Below, one piece after another: positions 1 through 8,526 of a stretch of DNA of 64,000 nt. The notes below the pieces were generated by a model, which worked only from the letters and a program-made list of their open reading frames with translations, did no database searches and was not told the origin of the DNA. Position 1 is the stretch's first letter, and each line of letters begins with the position of its first letter. The translations under genes and the position numbers were made by a program. Source of the stretch: Mesorhizobium loti (lineage in GTDB: Bacteria > Pseudomonadota > Alphaproteobacteria > Rhizobiales > Rhizobiaceae); the NCBI GenBank assembly GCA_014189435.1, contig CP050293.1:1927001-1991000 (forward strand). Direction: 5' to 3'.

Positions 1-447
1 TATTGGCGCGAGGGCGATGAAATCCGCATCGCCATGCTGCCGGGGGTGGATGTGGCGGATCTCGTTCGTGCCGCCAAGCGCGGCAATGGGCGGCAAGCGG
101 TGCAGACAGTGCTGGCAAACCATCTGCCGAAGCGGCTGGCGCAATCGATCGCCGAGCGCACCGGGATCGACGGCAACCTCGCCGATCTTTCCGACGCCCA
201 GATCAAAACCGTCGCCGCCGCGGTCAATGACTGGCGCATCAAGCCCGCTGGTTCAGAGGGCTACCGCACCGCCGAAGTGACGCTGGGCGGGGTCGACACC
301 AACGGGCTGGACCAGAAGACGATGCAGGCGAAATCCGTGCCGGGCCTGTTTTTCATCGGTGAAGCCGTCGATGTCACGGGCTGGCTGGGCGGCTATAATT
401 TCCAGTGGGCATGGTCGTCGGGCTGGGTGGCGGGGCAGGCGGCATAG
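1..447 (+). CDS. HI0933/YhiN-family flavoprotein, C-terminal part
   Basis: The open frame enters from the left edge and ends with TAG, giving the last 148 residues of a protein. The C-terminal motif GLFFIGEAVDVTGWLGGYN, followed by FQWAWSSG, is the hallmark of the HI0933/YhiN family of FAD-dependent NAD(P) oxidoreductases, which are about 390-420 residues long; the Gly-rich segment helps close the FAD site. The physiological substrate of this family is unknown. The N-terminal Rossmann domain lies outside the window. The next gene is convergent, two bases after the stop. Confidence 0.85.
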   Translation, partial: YWREGDEIRIAMLPGVDVADLVRAAKRGNGRQAVQTVLANHLPKRLAQSIAERTGIDGNLADLSDAQIKTVAAAVNDWRIKPAGSEGYRTAEVTLGGVDTNGLDQKTMQAKSVPGLFFIGEAVDVTGWLGGYNFQWAWSSGWVAGQAA

Positions 448-449
448 AC

Positions 450-854
<405 letters not shown>

Positions 855-896
855 TGGATACCTTCCCGTGCCTCGGCGCGTTTCAACCGCCGCCCG

Positions 897-1289
897 TTAC
901 CAGCGCGCCAGCTGGGTGATCTGAACGAGGTTGCCGCAGCTGTCGTTCAGCTGGGCGATAGTCGAACCGGTCACCTCGGTCGGCGGCTTGATAAACGCGC
1001 CACCCTTCGCCTTGATGCGCTCATAATCGCCCTTGACGTCGTCGGTGAAGAACATGACCGCGGGCTGGCCCTGCTTGAAGATGGCTTCCTGATAGGCCTT
1101 GGCGGCCGGGTTGTCGTTGAGCGCGAGCTGCAGCTCGGTTCCATCAGGCTCTTCGGCCGAGGCCACGGTCAGCCAGCGATAGGGCCCATTGCTGAAATCG
1201 GCCTTTTTGGCGAGGCCCAGCACGTCGGTGTAGAAGTGCAGTGCGTTTTCCTGGTTGTCCACATACACGCTGGTCAGCTTGATCTTCAT
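897..1289 (-). CDS. VOC (glyoxalase/dioxygenase superfamily) protein
   Basis: 130 residues with the beta-alpha-beta-beta-beta repeats of the vicinal oxygen chelate fold. The N-terminal YVDNQENALHFYTDVLGL is the typical first module, and the C-terminal LNDSCGNLVQITQL the last. The ATG at 1289 was chosen because a strong ribosome site (GAGGAGA) sits just upstream; the longer frame to 1562 is antisense noise over the neighbouring gene. It could be a glyoxalase, a bleomycin-resistance-type binder or a dioxygenase; the substrate is not readable. It lies 32 bases after a DUF1801 gene on the same strand. Confidence 0.88.
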   Translation of the reverse strand: MKIKLTSVYVDNQENALHFYTDVLGLAKKADFSNGPYRWLTVASAEEPDGTELQLALNDNPAAKAYQEAIFKQGQPAVMFFTDDVKGDYERIKAKGGAFIKPPTEVTGSTIAQLNDSCGNLVQITQLARW

Positions 1290-1321
1290 GGCTCTTTCTC
1301 CTCTTTCACATTCTTCGGTCG

Positions 1322-1765
1322 TTACGAGATCCAGCCGGGCCGCGCGGCCGCCTGCTTCACCCAGTCCGCCATCTGCGCTTCGTCGAACTGGTCGTCTTCG
1401 CGGATGTCGATCCAGCGCGCCTCCTTGCTCTTTGCCGTGCCGCCGGGCGGGATCGGCTGCAACGACATGCCACTGAAGAAGGTCACCTTCAAATAGTGGG
1501 TGAGGACATGAAACGTCACGAACCAGCCCTGGCCTTCGATGCCATAGAAGGGCGAGTTCCATCGCACGGCCTTGCGCACATCAGGCACGTTGCGCACGAT
1601 GAGCGCGTCGAGGCGTTCGCCGAGACCGCGCTTCCAGCCCGGTATTGCCGCGATGTAGGCCTGCACCGGGGCGTCGCCGTCGCCCTTGGCGATTTGCGGG
1701 TTGCCGCCCGAGAGCAGGACCGGCGCAGCCTTGGCCTTGGTCGATTGTCCCTGCGTCTTGGCCAT
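1322..1765 (-). CDS. DUF1801 domain protein
   Basis: 147 residues. After a Lys/Ala/Gln-rich N-terminus the protein shows the DUF1801 pattern: PVQAYIAAIPGWKRG, LDALIVRNVPDVRKAVRWNSPFYG, then a VTFHVLTHYLKVTFFSG strand pair. The start is the ATG at 1765; upstream in-frame codons run over another gene and are ignored. It is 11 bases after the small membrane-protein gene and 32 before the VOC gene, consistent with one operon controlled by the ArsR gene at 2785. Function unknown. Confidence 0.85.
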   Translation of the reverse strand: MAKTQGQSTKAKAAPVLLSGGNPQIAKGDGDAPVQAYIAAIPGWKRGLGERLDALIVRNVPDVRKAVRWNSPFYGIEGQGWFVTFHVLTHYLKVTFFSGMSLQPIPPGGTAKSKEARWIDIREDDQFDEAQMADWVKQAAARPGWIS

Positions 1766-1776
1766 TCTGCCCACTC

Positions 1777-1998
1777 CTATCCGCCCGCACGCTGCGCGCC
1801 GCGCCCCTTGGCGGCATAGGGCAGCACGAACATGTACAGGCCGCTGAACAGCAGCAGGAAGAGCGGCAGGAGCGGCGAGTAGACCACCCAGGCGGGAGGT
1901 TGACCAAATGCCATGGTGACGAAGTTGGTGATGACGGTCAGCGTAAAGATGATCGACAGCCAGCGATGAATTTGCCGGATCCACTTGTTCCAGTCCAA
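1777..1998 (-). CDS. small two-helix membrane protein
   Basis: About 73 residues with two hydrophobic stretches (WLSIIFTLTVITNFVTMAF and SPLLPLFLLLFSGLYMFVL), then a short basic tail, so a two-pass inner-membrane protein. The start is debatable. A GTG at 2004 sits on top of the Shine-Dalgarno sequence, whereas the TTG at 1998 follows GGGAGG with a 5-base gap, so I prefer 1998. The N-terminal DWNKWIRQIHRWLS resembles PepSY-type membrane proteins, but I cannot assign a family. It lies in the ArsR-led operon between the SRPBCC and DUF1801 genes. Confidence 0.65.
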   Translation of the reverse strand: MDWNKWIRQIHRWLSIIFTLTVITNFVTMAFGQPPAWVVYSPLLPLFLLLFSGLYMFVLPYAAKGRGAQRAGG

Positions 1999-2054
1999 TG
2001 GCACCTCCCGTCAAAGCGAGCCGAAGCGGACCAGCGATCCGCTTGCCGGCGGTT

Positions 2055-2465
2055 TCAATCCAGCCGTGCCAGGACGTCTTCCAGGGCAGTAAGGAACCTT
2101 TGCCAGCCGACCGTGGCGCCGCGGAAATAGGGCTGCTGATCCGGCCGGAAGCCGGTCTGCTCCATGCGCAGATGGGTTCCCGTGCTCGTAGCGGTGAGCG
2201 TCCAGGTGACCACACTCTCGAGATCCTTGGTGTCCCAGGTGTAGGACAGCGTCTTGTTGGGCTCGACCGTCTGGACCTGACAGTCGACGCCGCCCCAATC
2301 CGCGCTGAGATTGAAACGGTGGTCCACGACTGGCTTGAAGTTGTTCTTCATCAGCCACTCCTCGATCAGATGCGGTTGGGTAAGGGCACGCCAGATCTTC
2401 TCCGGCGGATAGGGGATTTCACGTTCGACGATGACGGAGCGCGTTTCGGTCGCAGTGTTGGTCAT
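2055..2465 (-). CDS. SRPBCC (AHSA1/START-like) domain protein
   Basis: 136 residues. The opening VEREIPYPPEKIWRALTQPHLIEEWL is the classic AHSA1 start, and the C-terminal GWQRFLTALEDVLARLD is the closing amphipathic helix of the fold. Such proteins form a hydrophobic cavity and often accompany an ArsR regulator, as here: the start overlaps the stop of the ArsR gene by 4 bases (ATGA), which indicates translational coupling. It may bind a hydrophobic ligand; the ligand is unknown. Confidence 0.9.
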   Translation of the reverse strand: MTNTATETRSVIVEREIPYPPEKIWRALTQPHLIEEWLMKNNFKPVVDHRFNLSADWGGVDCQVQTVEPNKTLSYTWDTKDLESVVTWTLTATSTGTHLRMEQTGFRPDQQPYFRGATVGWQRFLTALEDVLARLD

Positions 2466-2785
2466 TGGTCCATTCTTTTGAGCAAATTTTCGAGGTCATC
2501 GAACCGGCTTTGCCAGAACGCGTTCATCTGGTTCGTCCAGTCGGTCAGGGGAGAAAGCGCTGCGAGCTGTGCGCTATAGTGGGTCTGCCGTCCCTCATGG
2601 CGGTCACGCACCAGCCCGGCCTGCCGGAGCACGCTGAGATGCTTCGACACCGCCGGCTGCGAGACCCCTGACTGAGCCGTCAGGGCGCCGACCGTCTGCT
2701 CGCCTTGCCGGCACAGGCGCTCGAAGATCGCTCGGCGCGTCGGATCGGAGAGCGTTCTGAAGAGGACATCGTGAGCGTTGGTCAT
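2462..2785 (-). CDS. ArsR-family transcriptional regulator
   Basis: 107 residues. A winged helix-turn-helix is plain: VLFRTLSDPTRRAIFERL, then SGVSQPAVSKHLSVLRQAGLV with the recognition helix, and the wing DRHEGRQTHYSAQ. No Cys pair of the metal-sensing ArsR members is present, so this is the SRPBCC-linked, non-metal kind. It heads the operon that runs leftward to about 450 and has its own promoter at 2819-2847. Autorepression is the usual mode and is an inference here. Confidence 0.92.
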   Translation of the reverse strand: MTNAHDVLFRTLSDPTRRAIFERLCRQGEQTVGALTAQSGVSQPAVSKHLSVLRQAGLVRDRHEGRQTHYSAQLAALSPLTDWTNQMNAFWQSRFDDLENLLKRMDQ

Positions 2786-2818
2786 TTGGGATCGATAACC
2801 CGGTGGCTATTGATTGAC

Positions 2819-2847
2819 GTATAACCGTCCAGATATGTATGTGTCAA
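2819..2847 (-). promoter_or_regulatory. sigma70-type promoter of the ArsR operon
   Basis: On the minus strand TTGACA (2847-2842), a 17-base spacer and TTATAC (2824-2819) form a near-consensus promoter about 35 bases upstream of the ArsR start codon. Transcription would begin close to 2812. Confidence 0.7.
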
Positions 2848-2937
2848 GCGGGAGCGTGGGGGGCACGATCGGGCCGTTTCCAAAAAAATCTTTCCATTGC
2901 CCCAAGGATTAGCCATTAGCCTTCGTCCAACAGGCAA

Positions 2938-3501
2938 ATGATGGCGATGATGCTGGATGAAAGCGAAGCCTCCGACGCCGAATTGATCGGGCGGGCGAAG
3001 AGCGGAGACAGGGGGGCCTTCAGCAAATTGCTGGAGCGTCACTACGACTTCGTCTATCGCGCCGCCTATCGCTGGTGCGGCAAGAAGGCCGATGCCGAAG
3101 ACATCGCCCAGGAAGTCTGCGTGCGGCTCGGCAAGGCGATCCGCGACTATCGCGGCGGCGGCGCTTTCACGACATGGCTCTATTCCGTGACGATGAACGC
3201 GGCGCGCGACGTGATGCGCAAGACCGCGCGCGAGACGGTCAAGACCGAGGCCTATGGCGTTCATGCGCTGATCTCGGGCGAGACGTCGACCGAACCGGAA
3301 GACCCGGCCGAGGCGCTGTGGGCGGCGGTGCGGCAATTGCCCGACAAGCAGCGCGATGCGGTGCTGCTGGTCTATGGCGAGGGCCTGAGCCACGCGGCCG
3401 CCGCCGAGGCGATGGCGATCTCGGAGACGACGGTTTCCTGGCACATCCATGAAGCGAAGAAACGGCTGAAGACGCTGATGCGCTCGGCCGGGGAAGTGTG
3501 A
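2938..3501 (+). CDS. RNA polymerase sigma factor, ECF subfamily
   Basis: 187 residues. Region 2 is seen at about 28-60 (LLERHYDFVYRAAYRW, then ADAEDIAQEV) and region 4 at about 127-180 (LPDKQRDAVLLVYGEGLSHA, SETTVSWHIHEAKKRLK). Several Met codons follow the ATG at 2938, so the exact start may shift by a few residues. The stop lies two bases before the preferred start of the VWA gene, which suggests that the partner regulates this sigma factor. No zinc-binding anti-sigma gene is seen nearby. The signal it responds to is unknown. Confidence 0.93.
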   Translation: MMAMMLDESEASDAELIGRAKSGDRGAFSKLLERHYDFVYRAAYRWCGKKADAEDIAQEVCVRLGKAIRDYRGGGAFTTWLYSVTMNAARDVMRKTARETVKTEAYGVHALISGETSTEPEDPAEALWAAVRQLPDKQRDAVLLVYGEGLSHAAAAEAMAISETTVSWHIHEAKKRLKTLMRSAGEV

Positions 3502-3503
3502 CC

Positions 3504-5648
3504 ATGGTCGACGACAACGAACTCAAGAGATTGCGCGATGCAGCAGTGCCGGCGCCCGCCCAGGACGCCAAGGCGCGTGCTTTCGAAGCCGCCCTGCGCG
3601 CCTACGATCAGGAAAATATTTCTGCTGTCACCCAAGGATCGGTTGGCGGGCTTCGTCTCACAGAGCGAGCACAAAAGCTCTGGAGCGAGATCATGCAAAA
3701 GAAACTCATTGCCACGCCGGCCCTTGCCGGGCTCGTCGCCCTGCCGATCGCCGGATACGCCACCTTCCATTTGCTGAGGGAACAGCCGCCCAAATTCGGC
3801 GGCGACGAGAAGATCAGCGAGACGCTGGCCGACAAGCCGCCGACCCTGAAGCCGACGACCGCCGAGCCGAAGCCGGCTCCGACCGGGCTGGAGAAGGACA
3901 AGAAAGCCGACGCCGATGTGGAAAGCCGCGACGCCACCGATGCGCTTGTGGCGCCGGCCTCGCCGCCGAAATCCGAATCGACCGTTGCCGGTGGCACGGC
4001 GCAGCAGGAATCGGCGACGGGCGCTCCCCGACAGGATGCTGCCGACGCAGGAAAGACGAACGTTGCACCCCCGGCGCCAGCCCCGACCGGCGAGTTTGCG
4101 CTGGATGGCACGACAAGCGCGCCCAGCACCTCTCGGGTTGCCCGCATGCCGGCCGAGTCCAAGCTGATGGTGCAGCCGCCGTCGACCTTGCCGGCCGACC
4201 AGGTGCAGCCGCAGGAGGAAAATCGCGACCGCGTTCAGGATTTCAAGACCAATCCGGTGCATGCAGCACTCGAGGACCCGGTCTCGACCTTCTCGATCGA
4301 TGTCGACACGGCCTCCTATTCCTTCGTGCGCAGCTCGCTGAAGCAGGGCACCCTGCCGCAGGCCGATACGGTGCGCGTCGAGGAGATGATCAACTACTTC
4401 CCCTATGACTGGAAGGGTCCGGACTCGGCCTCGACGCCGTTCAACTCGACCGTCAGCGTCATGCCGACGCCGTGGAACACGCAGACCAGGCTGATGCACG
4501 TCGCCATCAAGGGTTTTGACGTCAAGCCGACCGAGCAGCCGAAGGCCAATCTGGTGTTCCTGATCGACGTCTCGGGTTCGATGGACGAGCCTGACAAGCT
4601 GCCGCTGCTCAAATCGGCTTTCCGGCTGCTGGTCAGCAAGCTGAAGGCCGACGACACCATCTCGATCGTCACCTATGCGGGTGATGCCGGCACGGTCCTG
4701 GAGCCGACCAAGGCGTCCGAGAAGGACAAGATTCTCAATGCCATCGACAATCTGACGCCCGGCGGCAGCACAGCTGGCGAGGCGGGTATCAAGGAGGCCT
4801 ACAGGCTGGCGCAAAAGTCCTTCGTCAAGGATGGCGTCAACCGTGTGATGCTGGCCACAGACGGCGACTTCAATGTTGGTCAGACTGATGATGACGACCT
4901 CAAGCGGTTGATCGAGAGCGAGCGCAAGACCGGTGTCTTCCTGTCGGTGTTCGGCTTCGGTCGCGGCAATCTGAACGACCAGATGATGCAGACCATCGCG
5001 CAGAACGGCAACGGCACCGCCGCCTATATCGACACGCTGGCCGAGGCCGAAAAGGTGCTCGTCGAGGATGCCTCCTCGACGCTGTTCACCATCGCCAAGG
5101 ACGTGAAGATCCAGGTCGAGTTCAATCCCAACAAGGTCTCGGAATACCGCCTGATCGGCTACGAGACCCGGGCGCTGAACCGCGAGGATTTCAACAATGA
5201 CCGGGTCGATGCCGGCGATATCGGCTCGGGTCACTCGGTCACCGCGATCTATGAAATCACGCCCAAGGGCAGCGGTGGCGAGCAGATCGATCCGCTGCGT
5301 TATGGCCAGGCGTCGGTGGACAATGGCGGCGTCGCCAATGCGGACGAGTATGCCTTCGTCAAGATCCGCTACAAGCTGCCGAATGAGGATGTCTCGAAGC
5401 TGATCACCACGCCGGTGACCTCGGCCAACGAGATTTCGTCCTTCGACCAGGCCAGCACCGACCAGCGTTTCTCCGTCGCGGTTGCGGCCTTTGGCCAGAA
5501 GCTGCGCGACGAGGATGCGACCGCGAAGTTCGGTTACGACAAGATCATGGAGATTGCCACTGCCGCTCGAGGAGCCGACCCGTTTGGGTACAGGTCCGAG
5601 TTCCTCTCGCTTGTGCGCCTTGCCTCGGCGCTGGGCGGTAACCGGTAG
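3504..5648 (+). CDS. membrane-anchored VWA domain protein (YfbK-like)
   Basis: 714 residues. Residues 1-65 are soluble and charged, 68-91 form one transmembrane helix (LIATPALAGLVALPIAGYA), and about 100-230 is a low-complexity Pro/Ala/Thr linker. Then come a YfbK-type N-terminal domain (about 245-340), a von Willebrand A domain with the MIDAS motif DVSGSM near 357, and a DUF3520-type C-terminus ending in GYRSEFLSLVRLASAL. The ATG at 3504 has GGGAAG 7 bases upstream; the GTG at 3498 is too close to that site. The topology places VWA in the periplasm and a short N-terminus in the cytoplasm next to the sigma factor. An anti-sigma role for that N-terminus is inference. Confidence 0.88.
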   Translation: MVDDNELKRLRDAAVPAPAQDAKARAFEAALRAYDQENISAVTQGSVGGLRLTERAQKLWSEIMQKKLIATPALAGLVALPIAGYATFHLLREQPPKFGGDEKISETLADKPPTLKPTTAEPKPAPTGLEKDKKADADVESRDATDALVAPASPPKSESTVAGGTAQQESATGAPRQDAADAGKTNVAPPAPAPTGEFALDGTTSAPSTSRVARMPAESKLMVQPPSTLPADQVQPQEENRDRVQDFKTNPVHAALEDPVSTFSIDVDTASYSFVRSSLKQGTLPQADTVRVEEMINYFPYDWKGPDSASTPFNSTVSVMPTPWNTQTRLMHVAIKGFDVKPTEQPKANLVFLIDVSGSMDEPDKLPLLKSAFRLLVSKLKADDTISIVTYAGDAGTVLEPTKASEKDKILNAIDNLTPGGSTAGEAGIKEAYRLAQKSFVKDGVNRVMLATDGDFNVGQTDDDDLKRLIESERKTGVFLSVFGFGRGNLNDQMMQTIAQNGNGTAAYIDTLAEAEKVLVEDASSTLFTIAKDVKIQVEFNPNKVSEYRLIGYETRALNREDFNNDRVDAGDIGSGHSVTAIYEITPKGSGGEQIDPLRYGQASVDNGGVANADEYAFVKIRYKLPNEDVSKLITTPVTSANEISSFDQASTDQRFSVAVAAFGQKLRDEDATAKFGYDKIMEIATAARGADPFGYRSEFLSLVRLASALGGNR

Positions 5649-5721
5649 TGGTGATGACGGCCGGTTTCTTTCAGATGGGATCGTTCTGATACGGGAAACC
5701 GACCGCGGGCGGGTGAGGCAG

Positions 5722-5756
5722 GCCGGCGAGGGGTTCATTCCCTTGCCGGCTTTTTT
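5722..5756 (+). terminator. Rho-independent terminator after the sigma/VWA operon
   Basis: A 12-bp stem (GCCGGCGAGGGG against TCCCTTGCCGGC, with G-T pairs) with a 5-base loop is followed directly by six T. It closes the sigma/VWA transcription unit. Confidence 0.85.
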
Positions 5757-5757
5757 C

Positions 5758-5899
5758 GGATCTGTTGATATTCAGGTGAGGCCGGCCTGCGAATGGGGGT
5801 TCCCTGCGCTTCCGGTGCTCACGTACTTTAAGTACGCTCCGCTCCGGTTCTCGAAAACCACCATTCTCGACTCGGCCTGACCTGAATCTCAACAGATCC
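5758..5899. repeat. 142-bp intergenic inverted repeat
   Basis: The left end GGATCTGTTGATATTCAGGT and the right end ACCTGAATCTCAACAGATCC are imperfect reverse complements and continue inward (GAGGCCGGC against GACTCGGCCT). The middle carries the palindromic ACGTACTTTAAGTACG. I recall the same sequence pattern between genes in other rhizobia. It follows the terminator immediately. No coding frame is convincing. Confidence 0.75.
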
Positions 5900-6010
5900 G
5901 AGGCGCAGCGTTAACCTGCATGATCGTTAAATTGCACAGCATTTCCGGTACTGGATCGCAACTCCCTCTTGCTACACGGGACAAGTGTACTGGGCTTGAG
6001 GGAGCCGAAA

Positions 6011-6280
6011 TTGCAGATCAGGACTATCGCCAACTCGATACCACCGGCACGAGACGCCTCGGCGGTTTCATCAGCCCCATCATCAGAATCCAGGCGCATC
6101 AGCGACAACGTCACCGCTGCCCGCAACACCGCCATGTCGGCGCTGACCAACGACCGTTTCCGCGCCATGCTGGAACAGATAGCCGACCCGATCTCATCCG
6201 GCGCGCTGATGACCATGCGCGGCGACAATGTGGTCGACTTCAAGTCGGCGCAGTCAAGCTACGCCGACAACAGCGAATAA
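6011..6280 (+). CDS. small hypothetical protein
   Basis: 89 residues if the TTG at 6011 is used; it has GGAG 6 bases upstream, whereas the in-frame ATG at 5969 has none. The sequence is hydrophilic and Ser/Ala-rich, with a helical middle (NDRFRAMLEQIADPI) and the tail DNVVDFKSAQSSYADNSE. There is no membrane segment or recognisable domain. The composition is protein-like, but I do not recognise the family. It converges with bmt, whose stop lies 16 bases beyond. Confidence 0.5.
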   Translation: MQIRTIANSIPPARDASAVSSAPSSESRRISDNVTAARNTAMSALTNDRFRAMLEQIADPISSGALMTMRGDNVVDFKSAQSSYADNSE

Positions 6281-6296
6281 TCGAAAACCGATAAGG

Positions 6297-7334
6297 TCAG
6301 GCCCGGCCGCGGCGGCGCTCGCGGCGGGCTTCACTGGTCTCGGCGGTGTTTTCCGTCGCCACCTTGTTGCGCATCGGACCAATGCGCTCGACGATCGCGG
6401 CAACCGTCGGACGATCCGCCTTGGTGTGCGCGTCGAGCGCCTTGCGCATGGCGGCAAGGTGCTGGAACGAGGTTCCGCAGCAGCCGCCGACAATTTTCGC
6501 GCCGGCGTCGACAGCGAGGCGTACATAGTCGGCCATCAGTTCGGGCGTGCCAGAGTAATGGATTTCGGTGCCGCGGAATTCGGGGATGCCGCAATTGCCC
6601 TTGACGATCACCGTTGCCTCCGGCTTCGCCTCGGTCATGTCGAGCAGCGAGGCGAGGATGTCGGACGCGCCGACGCCGCAATTGGCGCCAACGCCGAGCG
6701 GCGCCTGCGAAAGCCCGTCGGTGACGCCGTGGATATCCTTGGGCAGCAGGCCCATCATGGTGCGGCCGGCGGTATCGAAGGAACCGGTGTAGGTGTAGGG
6801 CAGGCCGACGCGGATCGCCGCCTCGGCGGCGGCGCGGATCTCGTCGGGAGCCGACATCGTCTCGATCCAGGCGACTTCGGCGCCGCCTTCCTTGAGGCCC
6901 TCGATCTGCTCGGCAAAGGCGTCGACCGCCTCGTCATAGGTCATGGCGCCAAGCGGCACCAGCAATTCGCCGGTCGGGCCGACCGAGCCGGCGACGATCA
7001 CCTTGCGGCCGGCTCTGTCGGCGACGGCCCGCGCGAGCTCGGCGGCGCGCTTGTTCAGCGCATGCGCACGGTCCTGCGCATGGTGCAGCTTCAAGCGGTG
7101 ACGGGTGCCGCCAAAGGAATTGGTGAGGATGATGTCGGCGCCGGCATCGACGAAATTCTGGTGCAGGCTGGTGATGGTGTCGGGCGCCGTCTCGTTCAGC
7201 AACTCGGGTGCCTCGCCAGCCTCCAGACCCATGGCGAACAAATTTGTGCCGGTGGCGCCATCGGCCAGCAGCACGCCCTTTTCAGCCAGCAGCGCATCGA
7301 TCGGGTTGGTGGTCGTCATCGGATTGGCTTTCAT
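6297..7334 (-). CDS. bmt: betaine/homocysteine S-methyltransferase family protein
   Basis: 345 residues, a pterin-like TIM barrel of the homocysteine S-methyltransferase family. LLADGATGTNLF opens the barrel, NSFGG near 70 and the C-terminal VGGCCGTS supply the three zinc-binding Cys pattern (one Cys in GANCGVG, two in GGCCGT). A basic tail RRERRRGRA ends it. The enzyme moves a methyl group from a donor, in rhizobia reported as glycine betaine, to homocysteine, making methionine and dimethylglycine. A palindrome at 7354-7373 lies directly upstream. Downstream dimethylglycine could be handled by the two FAD/GcvT proteins in this window. Which methyl donor is used here is an inference. Confidence 0.82.
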   Translation of the reverse strand: MKANPMTTTNPIDALLAEKGVLLADGATGTNLFAMGLEAGEAPELLNETAPDTITSLHQNFVDAGADIILTNSFGGTRHRLKLHHAQDRAHALNKRAAELARAVADRAGRKVIVAGSVGPTGELLVPLGAMTYDEAVDAFAEQIEGLKEGGAEVAWIETMSAPDEIRAAAEAAIRVGLPYTYTGSFDTAGRTMMGLLPKDIHGVTDGLSQAPLGVGANCGVGASDILASLLDMTEAKPEATVIVKGNCGIPEFRGTEIHYSGTPELMADYVRLAVDAGAKIVGGCCGTSFQHLAAMRKALDAHTKADRPTVAAIVERIGPMRNKVATENTAETSEARRERRRGRA

Positions 7335-7353
7335 GTTTCGAAGTCGAATAAGG

Positions 7354-7373
7354 ATATAAAGAAGTCTTTATGT
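7354..7373 (-). promoter_or_regulatory. palindromic operator candidate upstream of bmt
   Basis: ATATAAAGA-AG-TCTTTATGT is an almost perfect dyad 20-39 bases before the bmt start codon. It resembles the SahR/SamR-type motifs described for methionine-cycle genes of alphaproteobacteria. That would fit a homocysteine methyltransferase. Confidence 0.55.
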
Positions 7374-7439
7374 GTAGTCAATGATTTGCCGCTTTGACAT
7401 CGCTGAATCGGAGGGGGGCCTTACGGTGATTGTCGAAAC

Positions 7440-8297
7440 TCAGACAGTGCCTGTTGGGAACGACATGCCGGCCAGTCTGTGCGCGAAGCTGGAGGCTTCG
7501 TGCGCGTTGATGTCGGCGGCGCGGATCAGATTGTCGAAATGCTGGATCAGCGTCTGGATCGGCTGGGTGGCGTTGAGCACCAGATACATGTCGCCGACAT
7601 AGATGGCGGCACGATAGGGTCCGAAGATGGTGTAGGGGATCGAATAGCGCATCCGCCCGTCATAGAGAAACAGCCGGAAGGTCGGATAGAGATCGTCGAG
7701 CAGCGTCGCCATATGCAGCAGCTGGGCGCGCCGGTCGGCTTCCGGGAAACGATCCCAGACACCCAGCCCACGTGCAAAGATCTCCAGCGTGTGGCGCGGC
7801 ATGCAGACTTCCATGTCGGTTTCCGGCCGCCTGTTGTAGTCGATGCGGTATTGCGTTTCTCCGGCCTGGGCCAGGCGGCTCTTGTTGGCGATGCCCGCCT
7901 CATAGTCGACCAACGCTTCGGTGCGCAGAAGATCGGGAATGCCGGCCGGAACGTAGCGGATCTTGGTGCCGGCCGCCTCGGCATGCCATTTGGCCAGCAG
8001 CGTGCGGTCGAAGCCGTCGGGTGCCTCCTCGATCTCCAGGCTCTCGCGGATTTCGCCGGTGAGGCCCTCGTCCTGGCTGAGGCCGAGTAGCCAGTCGAGC
8101 GACACTTTGAACTCGGCGGCGATGTTGAGCAGCGTTTCGGCGCGGGGCAGGCGGGTCGAGGCGCCCGACAACAGCTGCGACAGCGCCGAGCGGTCGATGC
8201 CGACCGCGGTCGCGAAGGCCGACTGGTTGAGGTCGGAGCGTGTCAAGAGCGTTTTCAAGCGTTCGCGGAAGATCGTCGACAGGTCGCGCTTGTCCAT
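7440..8297 (-). CDS. XRE-family transcriptional regulator
   Basis: 285 residues. An N-terminal HTH_3 domain lies at about 8-72: LKTLLTRSDLNQSAFATAVG, then IDRSALSQLLSG as recognition helix and LLNIAAEFKVSLDWLLG. The remaining 200 residues have no familiar domain by eye; they are mixed alpha/beta with many aromatic residues (FRLFLYDGRMRYSIPYTIFG) and may bind a ligand. It is transcribed divergently from the desaturase gene across a 229-base gap containing an inverted repeat at 8463-8484, so it probably controls that gene. Confidence 0.88.
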   Translation of the reverse strand: MDKRDLSTIFRERLKTLLTRSDLNQSAFATAVGIDRSALSQLLSGASTRLPRAETLLNIAAEFKVSLDWLLGLSQDEGLTGEIRESLEIEEAPDGFDRTLLAKWHAEAAGTKIRYVPAGIPDLLRTEALVDYEAGIANKSRLAQAGETQYRIDYNRRPETDMEVCMPRHTLEIFARGLGVWDRFPEADRRAQLLHMATLLDDLYPTFRLFLYDGRMRYSIPYTIFGPYRAAIYVGDMYLVLNATQPIQTLIQHFDNLIRAADINAHEASSFAHRLAGMSFPTGTV

Positions 8298-8462
8298 GTC
8301 CGTGCTCCAGGCCGATTGAGGAAAAATTTGCGCCGAAGCCCCTCTGGGCGTGTCTCAGGCGTAAATGAATCCCTAAGTCTGTTTACAATGTATAACATGT
8401 GCGGTCAAAAATGCGCAATCGCAACAGTTTGTGCACTTTGTCTCGTTGAGTGGAATCATTTC

Positions 8463-8484
8463 TCCTGACACAATGCTGTCAGGA
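8463..8484. promoter_or_regulatory. inverted repeat between XRE regulator and desaturase
   Basis: TCCTGACA-CAATGC-TGTCAGGA has perfect 8-bp arms around a 6-base spacer. It lies in the divergent promoter region, 43 bases before the desaturase start at 8527. An operator for the XRE regulator is the simplest reading; a small hairpin is the alternative. Confidence 0.5.
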
Positions 8485-8526
8485 ACCAATTGGGGTTCCG
8501 GCGACTGAGGGACAGTGGTCGATAGC

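Noticed and set aside
3372..5738. 788-codon minus-strand frame opposite the VWA gene
   Set aside because: It is a mirror of the strong third-position GC bias of the plus-strand gene; it has no family-like motifs and its composition is Arg/Gly/Asp/His-rich.
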